DNA from: Paenibacillus sp. MMS18-CY102
Lineage (GTDB): Bacteria; Bacillota; Bacilli; Paenibacillales; Paenibacillaceae
DNA: 32,469 bases
Assembly (NCBI RefSeq): GCF_009789195.1
Contig: NZ_WSTC01000045.1
Coordinates: 1-32,469, forward strand
Direction: 5' to 3'
Shown here: positions 1 through 7,823 of the stretch, piece after piece
Position numbering within the stretch: position 1 is the stretch's first letter
Layout: each line of letters begins with the position of its first letter
Notes under the pieces: generated by a model
Database searches by the model: none
Told to the model about the DNA's origin: nothing
The model's input: only the letters and a program-made list of their open reading frames with translations
Position numbers and translations under genes: made by a program

Positions 1-126
1 TTTCTCATCGATGAAAGAAAAGTCGATATACTTATCGATCTTGCGGAGCATATGATCAGCAGGAACTAAATCTTCAATGGAGACTAGCTCATAGTTTTGT
101 TGTTTATCTCGATTAGAACGCAGCAT
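1..126 (-). CDS. Transposase N-terminus, IS1182-like (partial, runs off window)
   Basis: The 42 visible codons start at ATG 126-124, with a GGATGGTG ribosome binding site just upstream. The protein begins MLRSNRDKQQNYELVSIEDL and continues VPADHMLRKIDKYIDFSFIDEK. The pattern 'S-x-x-D-L-V-P-x-D-H-x-L-R-x-I-D' followed by 'I-D-F-S-F-I' is typical of the N-terminus of IS1182-family DDE transposases (DUF772-type). The catalytic domain is not in the window, so whether this copy is intact cannot be seen. Confidence 0.75.
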   Translation of the reverse strand, partial: MLRSNRDKQQNYELVSIEDLVPADHMLRKIDKYIDFSFIDEK

Positions 127-232
127 GCGACACCATCCGTTCATAAGTTATTACCACTATTATACTATATTAACGCGGTGTCGTGTTAAATTACATGCAC
201 ATAAGAAAGGCTGCCGAGACTTTCTCGACAGC
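1..232 (-). mobile_element. Left copy of an IS1182-like insertion sequence, 5' part only
   Basis: This segment is the reverse complement of 32238-32469 with one mismatch (128 against 32342). It carries the outer end of the element at 210-232, an imperfect palindrome with arms GCTGCCGAGA and TCTCGACAGC. It also has an A/T-rich promoter-like stretch around 155-170 and the first 42 codons of a transposase reading leftward off the window. The rest of the element lies outside. The assignment to IS1182 rests on the transposase N-terminus and is a family-level judgement. Confidence 0.8.
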
Positions 233-264
233 AAGAAACCCAACCTTAAGGTTGGGTTTCTTGC
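231..264 (-). terminator. Rho-independent terminator of the 274-693 lipoprotein gene
   Basis: This is a perfect 34-base palindrome with arms GCAAGAAACCCAACCTT and its complement. It lies 10 bases after the stop codon of the minus-strand gene. Read on the minus strand, the 3' arm ends in TTTCTT, which serves as the U-tract. The IS end follows immediately. Confidence 0.8.
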
Positions 265-273
265 TGCCCCTGG

Positions 274-693
274 CTATTGTCTACCATCGTAACCAACAAT
301 CTTCTTTGTCACGGGATCAATATAGATGCCAATCGGACCCAGCTGTGCATCCCTGTCCGTTAGAAATGTCACCTTGTAAAGCGCCTCTGTATCAGGCTTT
401 TCGGTTGTTTTCTTCATTGTGACATCTTCCCATTTTGCTAAAGCCACTTGTGCATTCTTCCAGTCGCCCGTAACCGACTCTTTATCTTCTTTGGAAAGCT
501 CATTCCACGCGATTTCCCTTACTGCAGCAGACGTTTCAAGAAAGATGGCCTCTGCATCCGGTAAAGGCTCATGTTTAAAATAATTTTTCGCGTTCGTGTT
601 CCCGCTACAGCCCATTAATGCTGTTCCCATTGTTAGGAGTAAAACCAATAGAAATCCGCCCTTGATTATACGCTTCCGCCAGTTATCCATCAT
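274..693 (-). CDS. Small lipoprotein of unknown function
   Basis: This 139-residue protein has a charged N-terminus (DNWRKRIIK), a hydrophobic segment and the lipobox ALMGC, with lipidated cysteine at residue 29. It should therefore be anchored to the outer face of the membrane. The mature part is hydrophilic. Its C-terminus GIYIDPVTKKIVGYDGRQ has the 'DP-x-T-x-K-V-G' look of small beta-rich extracytoplasmic domains such as PepSY, but the match is too weak to name a family. The start is ATG 693-691, preceded by AGGTGAGG; a second ATG follows directly and could also be used. It is a single-gene unit with its own terminator. No function is claimed. Confidence 0.7.
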   Translation of the reverse strand: MMDNWRKRIIKGGFLLVLLLTMGTALMGCSGNTNAKNYFKHEPLPDAEAIFLETSAAVREIAWNELSKEDKESVTGDWKNAQVALAKWEDVTMKKTTEKPDTEALYKVTFLTDRDAQLGPIGIYIDPVTKKIVGYDGRQ

Positions 694-843
694 AGCTCCT
701 CACCTTTTGGTTGCATTTTAGAACGAGAGGTCTCGACTGCGCTTTGCATCTGTACCCGTCTCCATCACAGACGTATGTTGCCAAGGTAAAGTTACTCACT
801 TGACTCTTCATTTTCCGCGCACGAGTTGATTCTGCTGCAACGC

Positions 844-889
844 AAAAAAAAAGGATGTCCCCCTGCCATCGTGGCTACGGGGACACCCC
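844..889 (-). terminator. Rho-independent terminator of the Mhq-like operon
   Basis: On the minus strand, GGTGTCCCC pairs with GGGGACATCC around a loop of about 15 bases, followed by a run of T (A-tract 844-852 on the plus strand). It lies just after the stop codon of the flavin reductase-like gene and closes the operon. Confidence 0.85.
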
Positions 890-894
890 TTCAC

Positions 895-1506
895 TTACAC
901 CGGTCGCTCCACCGTAAACAGCTCACCCAACTTCGCATAGTCATTGCCCGCAAGCCGGCTCACCGGCCGCAGCCCGTGCGGATCGATCCGCCCATTCTCG
1001 TACAACGGCTCCTCGATGTGAAACTGGACGATGCGGGCTATGAGCAGGTCCGCTGCGGGCTGCTCGGCAGTGCCGCCTAGCGGAATCGCTTGTTCGAGCA
1101 CTGCTTCCATGCGAATGCTCGCCTCAGCAACTCCCGGTACGGATATGCGGCTGCTCGCAACTGGCGTCAATCCCGCCAACATCACTTCGCTCTCATCCGG
1201 CGGCAAATTCGCTGCGGTTGCATTCAGCTGTTCCACATAAGATTCGGACGCAATGTGTACGACCAGCTCGCCTGTCGCAATTGCATTGCGCGCCGTATCT
1301 TTACGCTCGCCCTGCTTACGCTGGACGGATATCGCGACCATCGGCGGGTTCACCGTCACGATCGTAAAGAAGCTGAAGGGCGCCGCGTTCAGCACGCCCT
1401 CCTCCGACAACGTCGTAACGAATGCGATCGGCCTTGGAATGATGCTTCCAATAAGCAGCTTATAGTTGTCCTTGTCGCTCTGCTGAGCGGGATCAATAGC
1501 AATCAT
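895..1506 (-). CDS. Flavin reductase family protein (FMN-binding split barrel)
   Basis: This 203-residue protein is of the flavin reductase-like, FMN-binding split-barrel family. Proteins of this family bind FMN and reduce flavin or related substrates in the cytoplasm. The start of the fold is recognisable: IIPRPIAFVTTLSEEG followed by LNAAPFSFF and NPPMVAISV, the usual strand pattern around the flavin phosphate. The ATG at 1506-1504 was chosen because AAGGAGGGG sits eight bases upstream. A longer reading that starts at 1530 would place that ribosome site inside the gene. It is the last gene of a run with the MhqD-like hydrolase and the dioxygenase, 33 bases after the hydrolase. A role in handling quinones or aromatic electrophiles is inferred from that context only. 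Confidence 0.8.
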   Translation of the reverse strand: MIAIDPAQQSDKDNYKLLIGSIIPRPIAFVTTLSEEGVLNAAPFSFFTIVTVNPPMVAISVQRKQGERKDTARNAIATGELVVHIASESYVEQLNATAANLPPDESEVMLAGLTPVASSRISVPGVAEASIRMEAVLEQAIPLGGTAEQPAADLLIARIVQFHIEEPLYENGRIDPHGLRPVSRLAGNDYAKLGELFTVERPV

Positions 1507-1539
1507 GCCAAGCCCCTCCTTCTTTACCATTCAATCCGA

Positions 1540-2154
1540 TTATGCAAAATTCCGCTCAAACCACGCCGCCGCCGCATCCGCTTCCGACTTCGTCAGCTGA
1601 TGTCCTGTCCGCTCCCAATGAACCTCGACTTCCGCGCCCGCTCCGCCTAGCAGCTGTTTCAGCTCTTCCGTCTCCTGCGGCGAGCAGATCGGATCGTTCT
1701 CGCCTGCCCCGATGAAGACGGGCACGCCGGACAGGTCCGGCAGCTTCACGCCACGCCGCGGCACCATTGGATGATGGAGAATTGCTCCCCTGAGAGAACC
1801 AGCATGATGGAACATTAAACTCCCCGCGATATTCGCCCCATTGGAGTAGCCGACGGCAACGAAATTGCTCCGGTCCAGCCCATATTCGGTCGCTGCCCAA
1901 TTCAGAAATTCATGCAGTTCCTGCGTACGGAATACGAGATCCTCCTCGTCGAACACGCCTTCCGCCAGGCGGCGGAAAAACCGCGCCATGCCATTTTCGA
2001 GCACATTGCCTCTCACGCTTAGTACGGAAGAAGTCGGCGCCACTAATCTTGCAAGCGATAATAGATCCCGCTCGGTGCCGCCCGTTCCGTGGAACAGGAC
2101 GAGCACCGGCGCATTTAGGTCGAACCCTTGTTGGAATAAATGTTTCATGTTCAT
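1540..2154 (-). CDS. mhqD: Alpha/beta hydrolase, MhqD-like carboxylesterase
   Basis: This is a 204-residue phospholipase/carboxylesterase-type hydrolase. The likely catalytic triad is Ser104 in GYSNG, Asp154 in GENDPICS and His185 in ERTGHQ. The oxyanion-hole loop is LFHGTGG near residues 20-26. Length and motifs fit MhqD (YodD) of Bacillus, a hydrolase of the MhqR regulon induced by catechols and quinones; its natural substrate is not established. The ATG at 2154-2152 follows GAGGGGG by seven bases. It overlaps the stop codon of the upstream dioxygenase (ATGA, 4 bases), which suggests translational coupling. The in-frame extension up to 2232 lies inside the dioxygenase gene and is rejected. 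The symbol is by similarity. Confidence 0.82.
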   Translation of the reverse strand: MNMKHLFQQGFDLNAPVLVLFHGTGGTERDLLSLARLVAPTSSVLSVRGNVLENGMARFFRRLAEGVFDEEDLVFRTQELHEFLNWAATEYGLDRSNFVAVGYSNGANIAGSLMFHHAGSLRGAILHHPMVPRRGVKLPDLSGVPVFIGAGENDPICSPQETEELKQLLGGAGAEVEVHWERTGHQLTKSEADAAAAWFERNFA

Positions 2155-3101
2155 TGTGCATCCCCCTCTAATACGCGCACTTGGATCGGCGGCAGCAGCG
2201 CTTCGATCTGTCCGCGATGCTCTTCGAACCATTCCGGCAGTTTGATTTCCTCGCCAAGCGCATCCGGCGCTTCATCACGGGCGAATCCCGGTGGGTCTGT
2301 TGCGATCTCGAACAGGATGCCGCCTTCCTCACGGAAGTACAGTGCGTGGAAATATTGGCGGTCGACGATCGGTGTTGGATGGAAGCCGCTTTGCACCACA
2401 TGCTCTCTCCAGAGCGCATGCTCGGCATCATCTGCTGCGCGCCATGCGATATGATGGACGGTGCCCGCTCCACCTGTGCCATGCGGCACCGCTTGAACCG
2501 GCAGGTCAATTACATTGCCGATGTCAGCCGTCGATTGGTACCGGGCGTATACGCCTTCTTGGCCGACTTTGCGCAGGCCCATAACATGCTCGAGCAGGTG
2601 GGCCGTTTTGTCTGGAGCTGTGCTATACAGCACTGCGCCCCCGAAGCCTTTGATTGCTTTCTCGATTGGCACGCCGCCGAATGCCCATTGGCTTGGCGCC
2701 CCCGCTTCACGTTCGACGATTTCGAGTTTCAGGCCGTCGCGATCCTCGAATTGCACATAAGTTTCACCGAAGCGAGCCGTCACTTCGTACGCAACGCCGA
2801 ATTTTTCCAGCCGCGCTTTCCAGAATGCCAAGCTGCCGACCGGCACAACATAAGAGGTGACGCCGACTTGGCCGCCGCCAACACGCCCTTTACGCGAATT
2901 CTCCCATGGGAAAAATGTAATAATGGTGCCCGGGCTGCCCTGTTGGTCGCCGAAGTACAGATGATACACTTCCGGTGCATCGAAGTTAATCGTTTTTTTC
3001 ACCAGCCGAAGCCCTAGAACCCCTGCATAGAAATCAACGTTTTCCTGTGCGTTTCTTACGAATGCTGTAATGTGGTGGATACCTGCGGTTTGTTTTGTCA
3101 T
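2151..3101 (-). CDS. Ring-cleaving dioxygenase, MhqA/MhqO-like (VOC superfamily)
   Basis: This 316-residue, two-module vicinal oxygen chelate protein is of the type that cleaves hydroquinones or related aromatic rings with a non-haem metal. Likely metal ligands are His10 (GIHHITAF), His217 (TVHHIAW) and Glu265 (LFEIATD). The 'DPPGF' loop after the glutamate is characteristic of the PcpA/LinE/MhqO group. The start ATG 3101-3099 has AAGGAG eight bases upstream. It is the first gene of the operon with the hydrolase and the flavin reductase-like protein. An 18-bp palindrome matching the one in front of marR lies 79 bases upstream, so repression by the adjacent MarR protein is likely. The exact substrate cannot be read from the sequence. 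Confidence 0.85.
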   Translation of the reverse strand: MTKQTAGIHHITAFVRNAQENVDFYAGVLGLRLVKKTINFDAPEVYHLYFGDQQGSPGTIITFFPWENSRKGRVGGGQVGVTSYVVPVGSLAFWKARLEKFGVAYEVTARFGETYVQFEDRDGLKLEIVEREAGAPSQWAFGGVPIEKAIKGFGGAVLYSTAPDKTAHLLEHVMGLRKVGQEGVYARYQSTADIGNVIDLPVQAVPHGTGGAGTVHHIAWRAADDAEHALWREHVVQSGFHPTPIVDRQYFHALYFREEGGILFEIATDPPGFARDEAPDALGEEIKLPEWFEEHRGQIEALLPPIQVRVLEGDAQ

Positions 3102-3179
3102 AATCCCATCTCCTTAACCGGGTTTAGTTTTAATTTCGTGTATATTTAACCTTGCTTGGCGAATTTAGTTGATTTTAAG

Positions 3180-3197
3180 AATCTTTAATTTAAGATA
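3180..3197 (-). promoter_or_regulatory. MarR/MhqR-type operator of the dioxygenase operon
   Basis: The plus-strand sequence AATCTTTAATTTAAGATA matches 17 of 18 bases of the reverse complement of the operator at 3712-3729. On the minus strand it lies in the spacer of a possible promoter (TTAATA, 18 bases, TAAAAT). Binding there should block transcription of the dioxygenase operon. Confidence 0.7.
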
Positions 3198-3232
3198 TTA
3201 AGCGTAAAAAATGGCTGCTCGCCATCCTGCTT

Positions 3233-3685
3233 CTACTTGAATCCATCCTGCGCAAAGCGTCCTAGCTTCTTCAGCAACTGGCTTGCTGAATGCTTCTCTT
3301 CTGCCGTCAGTCCCGCCATCGCTTCGCTGATCACATCGGCATGCGCTGGAAATACTTCTTCGATAAATTGCTTGCCTGTGTCCGTAATTTCCGCGAAGAT
3401 GAGCCGGCGATCCTCCGTAGATGCCTTCCGTGATACAAACTGCTTCTTCTCCAGCTTATCGACGACATAAGTGATGTTGCCGCTGCTCATCAGCACCTTG
3501 CTGCCAATCTGTTGAATCGGTTGAGCGCCCTTATGGTACAGCAGCTCTAGTACGCCAAACTCGGTGCGGTTCAGCCCATAGCTCCGGATATCCCGATCCG
3601 CATGTGCGTTCACCCATTGGCTTGCTCTGGAAAGGGCAATGTAAAGATCCAACGCCACGTCCTTATCCTTCGTTTGCTCTGCCAT
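3233..3685 (-). CDS. mhqR: MarR family repressor, MhqR-like
   Basis: This 150-residue winged-helix regulator is close in pattern to MhqR, which represses quinone- and catechol-detoxification genes in Bacillus. The recognition region runs YHKGAQPIQQIGSKVL, then SSGNITYVVDKLEKK, and the wing contains STEDRRLIFAEIT, all typical of the DUF24-unrelated MarR/MhqR group. The ATG at 3685-3683 is preceded by GAGGTG with a six-base gap; the in-frame GTG at 3694 lies within that ribosome site and is not the start. Near-identical palindromes lie in front of this gene and in front of the dioxygenase, consistent with autoregulation and control of the operon. The symbol is by similarity. Confidence 0.82.
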   Translation of the reverse strand: MAEQTKDKDVALDLYIALSRASQWVNAHADRDIRSYGLNRTEFGVLELLYHKGAQPIQQIGSKVLMSSGNITYVVDKLEKKQFVSRKASTEDRRLIFAEITDTGKQFIEEVFPAHADVISEAMAGLTAEEKHSASQLLKKLGRFAQDGFK

Positions 3686-3711
3686 TGTGTTCACCTCGCG
3701 TTCGTTTCATT

Positions 3712-3752
3712 TATCTTAAATTAAAGATAATACAATTTAAGATAGTTGTCAA
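3712..3752 (-). promoter_or_regulatory. Promoter of mhqR with overlapping operator
   Basis: On the minus strand, TTGACA (3752-3747) and TATCTT (3729-3724) are separated by exactly 17 bases. The operator TATCTTAAATTAAAGATA (plus strand, 3712-3729) is a palindrome with 6-base arms. It covers the -10 box, and a further half-site (TTTAAGATA, 3736-3744) lies in the spacer. Autorepression by steric block is inferred. Confidence 0.75.
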
Positions 3753-3765
3753 GTGGATCATTCCA

Positions 3766-4860
3766 TTATTTTTCTGATTTTCTCAGGAAGGCTGCAGACG
3801 CAATAACGAGAAGTGGCAGCACATAAACAGCTCCCACCCAAAGCGGATGCACAACTATGACTAGCTCCTCCCACTCCAGCATGCCCGCAGGCAGCGTAAG
3901 CGCCATTAATTGCGTAATCAAACATAATGGGTTAACCAGTATGCGCCGATTGTTCAGCTTGAACAGATCCGATAGTATCGTCAAAATCGCATACATCGTA
4001 ATCGTCGCTTTCATAAGCGAGCCTGCGATCATGGACATCCCTACAATTGCTTCCATCCGTTCGATGATATCGCCAATCTCAATAATTTGGGCCAGTACGA
4101 ACAACGGATACCGTTTCTCCGCGGATAACGGACCTAATGTCATGATCGTGCAGACCGTCGACATCGCAAGAATAACGCCGTTTAAGATCATCATGCCGAT
4201 TAGCATCGGCTTTAGTTTGGTTGCACTGCCCGCACGGACATACGGCAGGATAGCCATAAATAAGACGATCTCGCCATAAGGAAAACCGGCCGTTAGGTAG
4301 CTGCCTAGAATCATTGGCTTAAACCCTTCCGGGAATATCGGTTCCAGAAAGTCCAGATGATAGTTCGGGATGAGCAGCACGATAACGACCAACCAAAAAG
4401 CGATCACGACGAAAGTAAGTATGACGAACATCCGCGCCATGGATTCTATGCCCGACCTTAACAACAGTGCGGTTAGGATAAACATCATGCCGGTGAATAT
4501 GTATACTGGCGTCTCTGGCAGCATCATGCTGGTCATAAAACCAGCGACATCGATCATAATGCCCGCCGCCATATGAAAAGCCATCGTCAGCATCAAGCCA
4601 GCGGCCACATACGTCAGCCAATTGCCAATGGTTTGGCGGCAAATATCGATAAACGAAATGCCAGGATACCGATTGATCAAATAAAGCATCATCATTAGCA
4701 ACACAAGACCGAGCGCCATCGAGATCAAAATCGACAGCCATGCGGCATTCATCGCCATGCCGACGAGGGGCCCAGGTATGACGATCATCGCTGAGCCCGT
4801 AATATAGATGAAGAAGAGAAAGCCCATCTGCGCGACACTGACCGTTTCCTGATTGTTCAT
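3766..4860 (-). CDS. Spore germination permease, GerAB/GerKB family
   Basis: This 364-residue polytopic membrane protein of the amino-acid permease fold is the B subunit of a GerA-type germinant receptor in the spore inner membrane. About ten hydrophobic helices are visible, from FLFFIYITGSAMIVIPG near residue 15 to YVLPLLVIASAAFL near the end. The GSAMIVIPGPL segment corresponds to the unwound first helix where this family binds its ligand. It is the last gene of the operon and overlaps the preceding small gene by four bases (ATGA), a sign of coupling. Which nutrient is sensed cannot be told. Confidence 0.9.
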   Translation of the reverse strand: MNNQETVSVAQMGFLFFIYITGSAMIVIPGPLVGMAMNAAWLSILISMALGLVLLMMMLYLINRYPGISFIDICRQTIGNWLTYVAAGLMLTMAFHMAAGIMIDVAGFMTSMMLPETPVYIFTGMMFILTALLLRSGIESMARMFVILTFVVIAFWLVVIVLLIPNYHLDFLEPIFPEGFKPMILGSYLTAGFPYGEIVLFMAILPYVRAGSATKLKPMLIGMMILNGVILAMSTVCTIMTLGPLSAEKRYPLFVLAQIIEIGDIIERMEAIVGMSMIAGSLMKATITMYAILTILSDLFKLNNRRILVNPLCLITQLMALTLPAGMLEWEELVIVVHPLWVGAVYVLPLLVIASAAFLRKSEK

Positions 4861-5102
4861 GCCGGCTTAACCTTCAAATAGTTGACAATCTGCCTCGCCG
4901 GCCCCGTCAATAGATGGTCAACGGCCGTATGCATATCCGGCAGCTCGCGGATGGTCAAATAATCAATGCTATAATAAACCGAGAGCGCCACGAAGGCATA
5001 ATAAATCGTTTTATCACGCAAGGCAGCCTTGCGGCACGCTCGAATGTCAGGCAAGAGAACGATGGCGTAAGTCAACAACAGTACAATCACTCTCTCCTTC
5101 AT
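4857..5102 (-). CDS. Small membrane protein, probable D-type germinant receptor subunit
   Basis: This 81-residue protein has two short hydrophobic stretches: VIVLLLTYAIVLLPDI near the N-terminus and TIYYAFVALSVYYSIDYL in the middle. It lies between the C and B subunit genes. It starts at ATG 5102-5100 with GGAGG eight bases upstream, 12 bases after the gerC stop, and it overlaps gerB by four bases. Small two-helix D subunits encoded within gerA-type operons are known to modulate receptor function in Bacillus. Assignment rests on position, size and topology, not on a recognised motif. The ribosome site and tight packing make it a real gene. Confidence 0.72.
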   Translation of the reverse strand: MKERVIVLLLTYAIVLLPDIRACRKAALRDKTIYYAFVALSVYYSIDYLTIRELPDMHTAVDHLLTGPARQIVNYLKVKPA

Positions 5103-5114
5103 TCCGACTGCCTC

Positions 5115-6284
5115 CTATTTCATGTAGATGGGCTTTCCTGTGGTCGTTAACGTGTTCTGCAACCGCACATTAACCTTGAGTTCAATACTAGCATTCGCAT
5201 ACCGAGTGCCCCAATCACGTTTCCATTGCTTCCACACACGCGTATGCTTGCGATACAAGAGATTGCCGATTCCGAACAAATCCACTTCTCTTTTCTGCGT
5301 CTCCCTAACCGTCTCGAGCAGCCGTTGTTCCATCATTTGCTCGATCCGCTGGATGAACAGCTTCTCATCGCCACGCTTCTCCAACTTGGTACACGCCAGG
5401 TCTCCAATATTTCCAGTTATCGCAACATTCATCTTAACGCTCAGCTTGTCCGATTGAATCACCGGCTTAAGTGTCACGAGGGCCGACTGCACCTCAATCG
5501 AATCGGATTGCTTCTTTTCCCCCTCGTCTTCATGGATGCAAGGAATCGTTAAGATCCCGTTCTTGTACTGGTTTCTAAGCATTAATATATCTTGGGTCTG
5601 CAAAGCCGACATGGTACCAATCATTTTGCTGTCTTGAATGACCGCGAGCCCCGACATCGACACGCCGCCCTTCTGTTTGATAGTTGCGATTGGCAGAATC
5701 GTATTCGGAACCTCGCTCTTTAAAGCTTGTGCAAGCTCAAGCAGATTGGCGATCGGCGCCTTGCCGGACACCTTGCTGGAATTAGACTCCATTTTGTTAA
5801 ACTGCTGGGATATGGTTTGCTCGATCATTGGCCTGACTTTTAAATACTCGGACGGATCGCCTTTCGTAATCAGCACTTTCGTCGTTATTCTCGTCTCATG
5901 GTCCCGGTAAAAATATTCGAGCAGCGATAGCAAATTGTTTGTTCTCGCCGTTTTCTCGTCGATAATAATAATTCTCATATGGCTCCATTGCGCCTTGCGC
6001 CCCAATTGAAGCATGATGTCCCGAACAGCTTCGAACGTCGAATCGCCTGTCGTTTTGATATTAATGAAGGATTTTTGCATAGCGCTAGCCTGTCCGCCCG
6101 CCTTCTGCGACGGTTTGAACATTTGTACGGCTAGATGGACGGTTTCCAGATCAACACTTTGAACCGCTACCCCCATCACGAAGGCTTTGTCCACCAATTC
6201 CGTCCGGTTCCAACACCCCGTTAACAGGAATGCCGCCAAAAGCAAAGGGATGGCTCTCACTATGGTTTTCATCTCGAGCATCAT
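5115..6284 (-). CDS. Germinant receptor lipoprotein, Ger(x)C family
   Basis: This is a 389-residue lipoprotein, the C subunit of the receptor. It has a signal peptide and the lipobox LLTGC with cysteine at residue 24, followed by WNRTELVDKAFVMGVAV, the hallmark start of the mature GerAC/GerKC fold. Later landmarks are a segment around THMRI-like 'SHMRIIIIDEKTA' and a C-terminal domain ending in short beta strands. Three closely spaced ATGs (6284, 6281, 6272) are possible. AAGGAA lies just before the first two; the first is reported. It sits 15 bases after gerA and 12 bases before the D-type gene in one operon. Confidence 0.9.
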   Translation of the reverse strand: MMLEMKTIVRAIPLLLAAFLLTGCWNRTELVDKAFVMGVAVQSVDLETVHLAVQMFKPSQKAGGQASAMQKSFINIKTTGDSTFEAVRDIMLQLGRKAQWSHMRIIIIDEKTARTNNLLSLLEYFYRDHETRITTKVLITKGDPSEYLKVRPMIEQTISQQFNKMESNSSKVSGKAPIANLLELAQALKSEVPNTILPIATIKQKGGVSMSGLAVIQDSKMIGTMSALQTQDILMLRNQYKNGILTIPCIHEDEGEKKQSDSIEVQSALVTLKPVIQSDKLSVKMNVAITGNIGDLACTKLEKRGDEKLFIQRIEQMMEQRLLETVRETQKREVDLFGIGNLLYRKHTRVWKQWKRDWGTRYANASIELKVNVRLQNTLTTTGKPIYMK

Positions 6285-6299
6285 ACTTTCCTTAGAGTT

Positions 6300-7802
6300 C
6301 TAACCAGCGCCTGCCCGGTTATTGGCTGATCGCCCCAACTTCTTCACAGATGGGCGAACAAACACATCGCGCAACAAACTGGGATCGGCCGGTTGAATCG
6401 GGCTAAGATACGGCTGGCCAAGCGAACGAAGCGTACATAGATGCCACAATACGATTAGAAGGCCAAACATAAGCCCAAAGCCGCCCAAAATAGCAGATAG
6501 CGCCATCAATGGCAAGCGAATAATGCGAAGCGCAATTGCCATATTGTATTGGGGAATAGCGAACGAGGCAATTCCCGTCAACGCTACTACAACGACCATG
6601 ATCGGTGAAGCAACTCCCGCATTAATGGCAGCTTCGCCTATAACGAGCGCGCCTACGATACTGACAGCCGAGCCGATTGGGCGCGGCATCCGAATGCCAG
6701 CTTCGCGCAATAGCTCGAAGAAAAACTCCATAATAAGCGCTTCGAAGAATGCGGGAAACGGGATGCCTTCCCGTGTATCAAGAATAGTAAGAAGAAGATT
6801 GGTAGGAATCATTTCCGAATGGAATGTCGTTAACGCAATATAGGCGCTGGGAAGCGTGAATGCCATAAAAAACGCACATACTCGGAGCCACCGGATCATC
6901 GTGGCGTACATGGAACGCTGGTAATAGTCTTCGCTCGATTGAAGCAGCTCCACGAATAGCCCTGGACAAATCAGCATCGACCCCGTTCCTTGCACCAACA
7001 CGACGATTTTGCCATTTATCATGGAAGCGACCGCAGCATCCGGCCTCTCCGTATAACGAAATTGAGGAAACGGCGAGAATCGCACATCCTGGATCAGCTC
7101 CTCGATATAAGACGTCTCCAATATTTCGATTTGCTTCGCTTTCTCGATTCGCCTCTCGAACTCCTTTAGCAAGTCCGGCTTTACCCTTCCTTCCAAATAA
7201 CAATAGACGACTTCCGTGTTCGTCTCGCCGCCCCCGTTCAGCTTCACGAGCTTGAATCGCGAGCTCTTGAGCCGTTGCCGCAGCAAGCCTACGTTTTTAT
7301 TAATGTTCTCGACAGTGCTTTCCCTAGGCCCCTGTACGACGCTTTCATTTGCAGGCTCCGTAATCTGCCTCGATTCCATGCCCGACGTCTCGAAGGAGAG
7401 CGCCTTATCCCAGTTATCGAAGTAAATAACGAGATTGCCATTTAACACTTCTAGAATAGAGGCCTCGAAATCCGCAACGACTCTGGCGGACTCCTCGGAT
7501 ACGCCGTGCTTCTCGAAATGCGCGATAATGTTTTCTATCCGTACATCTGTTCCTGGGCCGACTTCGTGCGTGACGAGATCCTGAAGCACCGCCTTCATGT
7601 AATTCACTTTTTTGCGCTCTGCTATGGTTCCGAAAAAGATGGAAAGAGCCTCTTGATTCATATCCGGCCCGTAATGCCAAGGAAACCATTTGAGATCGCC
7701 GCAGTTACGAAAGATTTCGTCCAGCCGTTTCCGGGTTTCATGAAGTTTATTTGGAATCGGATTGGCCGGCTGAACGCCTTGTTCATCGGATTGAAGTGAC
7801 AA
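6300..7802 (-). CDS. Germinant receptor subunit A, GerAA/GerKA family
   Basis: This protein of about 500 residues is the A subunit of a nutrient germinant receptor in the spore inner membrane. The soluble N-terminal half contains the conserved block VVQGPRESTVENINKN and then QRLK. The membrane half contains FFEALIMEFFFELLREAGIR, followed by MPRPIGSAVSIVGALVIGEA and IPQYN, all diagnostic. No ATG fits. An in-frame GTG at 7811 has no ribosome site and would leave a 5' leader of only about six bases after the predicted sigma-G start point. The TTG at 7802 has GGCGGTGA just upstream and is preferred. The first gene of the operon A-C-D-B; complete, with no frameshift seen. Confidence 0.88.
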   Translation of the reverse strand: MSLQSDEQGVQPANPIPNKLHETRKRLDEIFRNCGDLKWFPWHYGPDMNQEALSIFFGTIAERKKVNYMKAVLQDLVTHEVGPGTDVRIENIIAHFEKHGVSEESARVVADFEASILEVLNGNLVIYFDNWDKALSFETSGMESRQITEPANESVVQGPRESTVENINKNVGLLRQRLKSSRFKLVKLNGGGETNTEVVYCYLEGRVKPDLLKEFERRIEKAKQIEILETSYIEELIQDVRFSPFPQFRYTERPDAAVASMINGKIVVLVQGTGSMLICPGLFVELLQSSEDYYQRSMYATMIRWLRVCAFFMAFTLPSAYIALTTFHSEMIPTNLLLTILDTREGIPFPAFFEALIMEFFFELLREAGIRMPRPIGSAVSIVGALVIGEAAINAGVASPIMVVVVALTGIASFAIPQYNMAIALRIIRLPLMALSAILGGFGLMFGLLIVLWHLCTLRSLGQPYLSPIQPADPSLLRDVFVRPSVKKLGRSANNRAGAG

Positions 7803-7823
7803 TGTTATCACCGCCTACATGCA

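Noticed and set aside
2181-3017. Plus-strand open frame of 278 codons.
   Set aside because: It lies wholly opposite the well-supported dioxygenase gene, has no ribosome site and no recognisable domain; it is a shadow frame. The same applies to the long plus-strand frames opposite 15068-20851.
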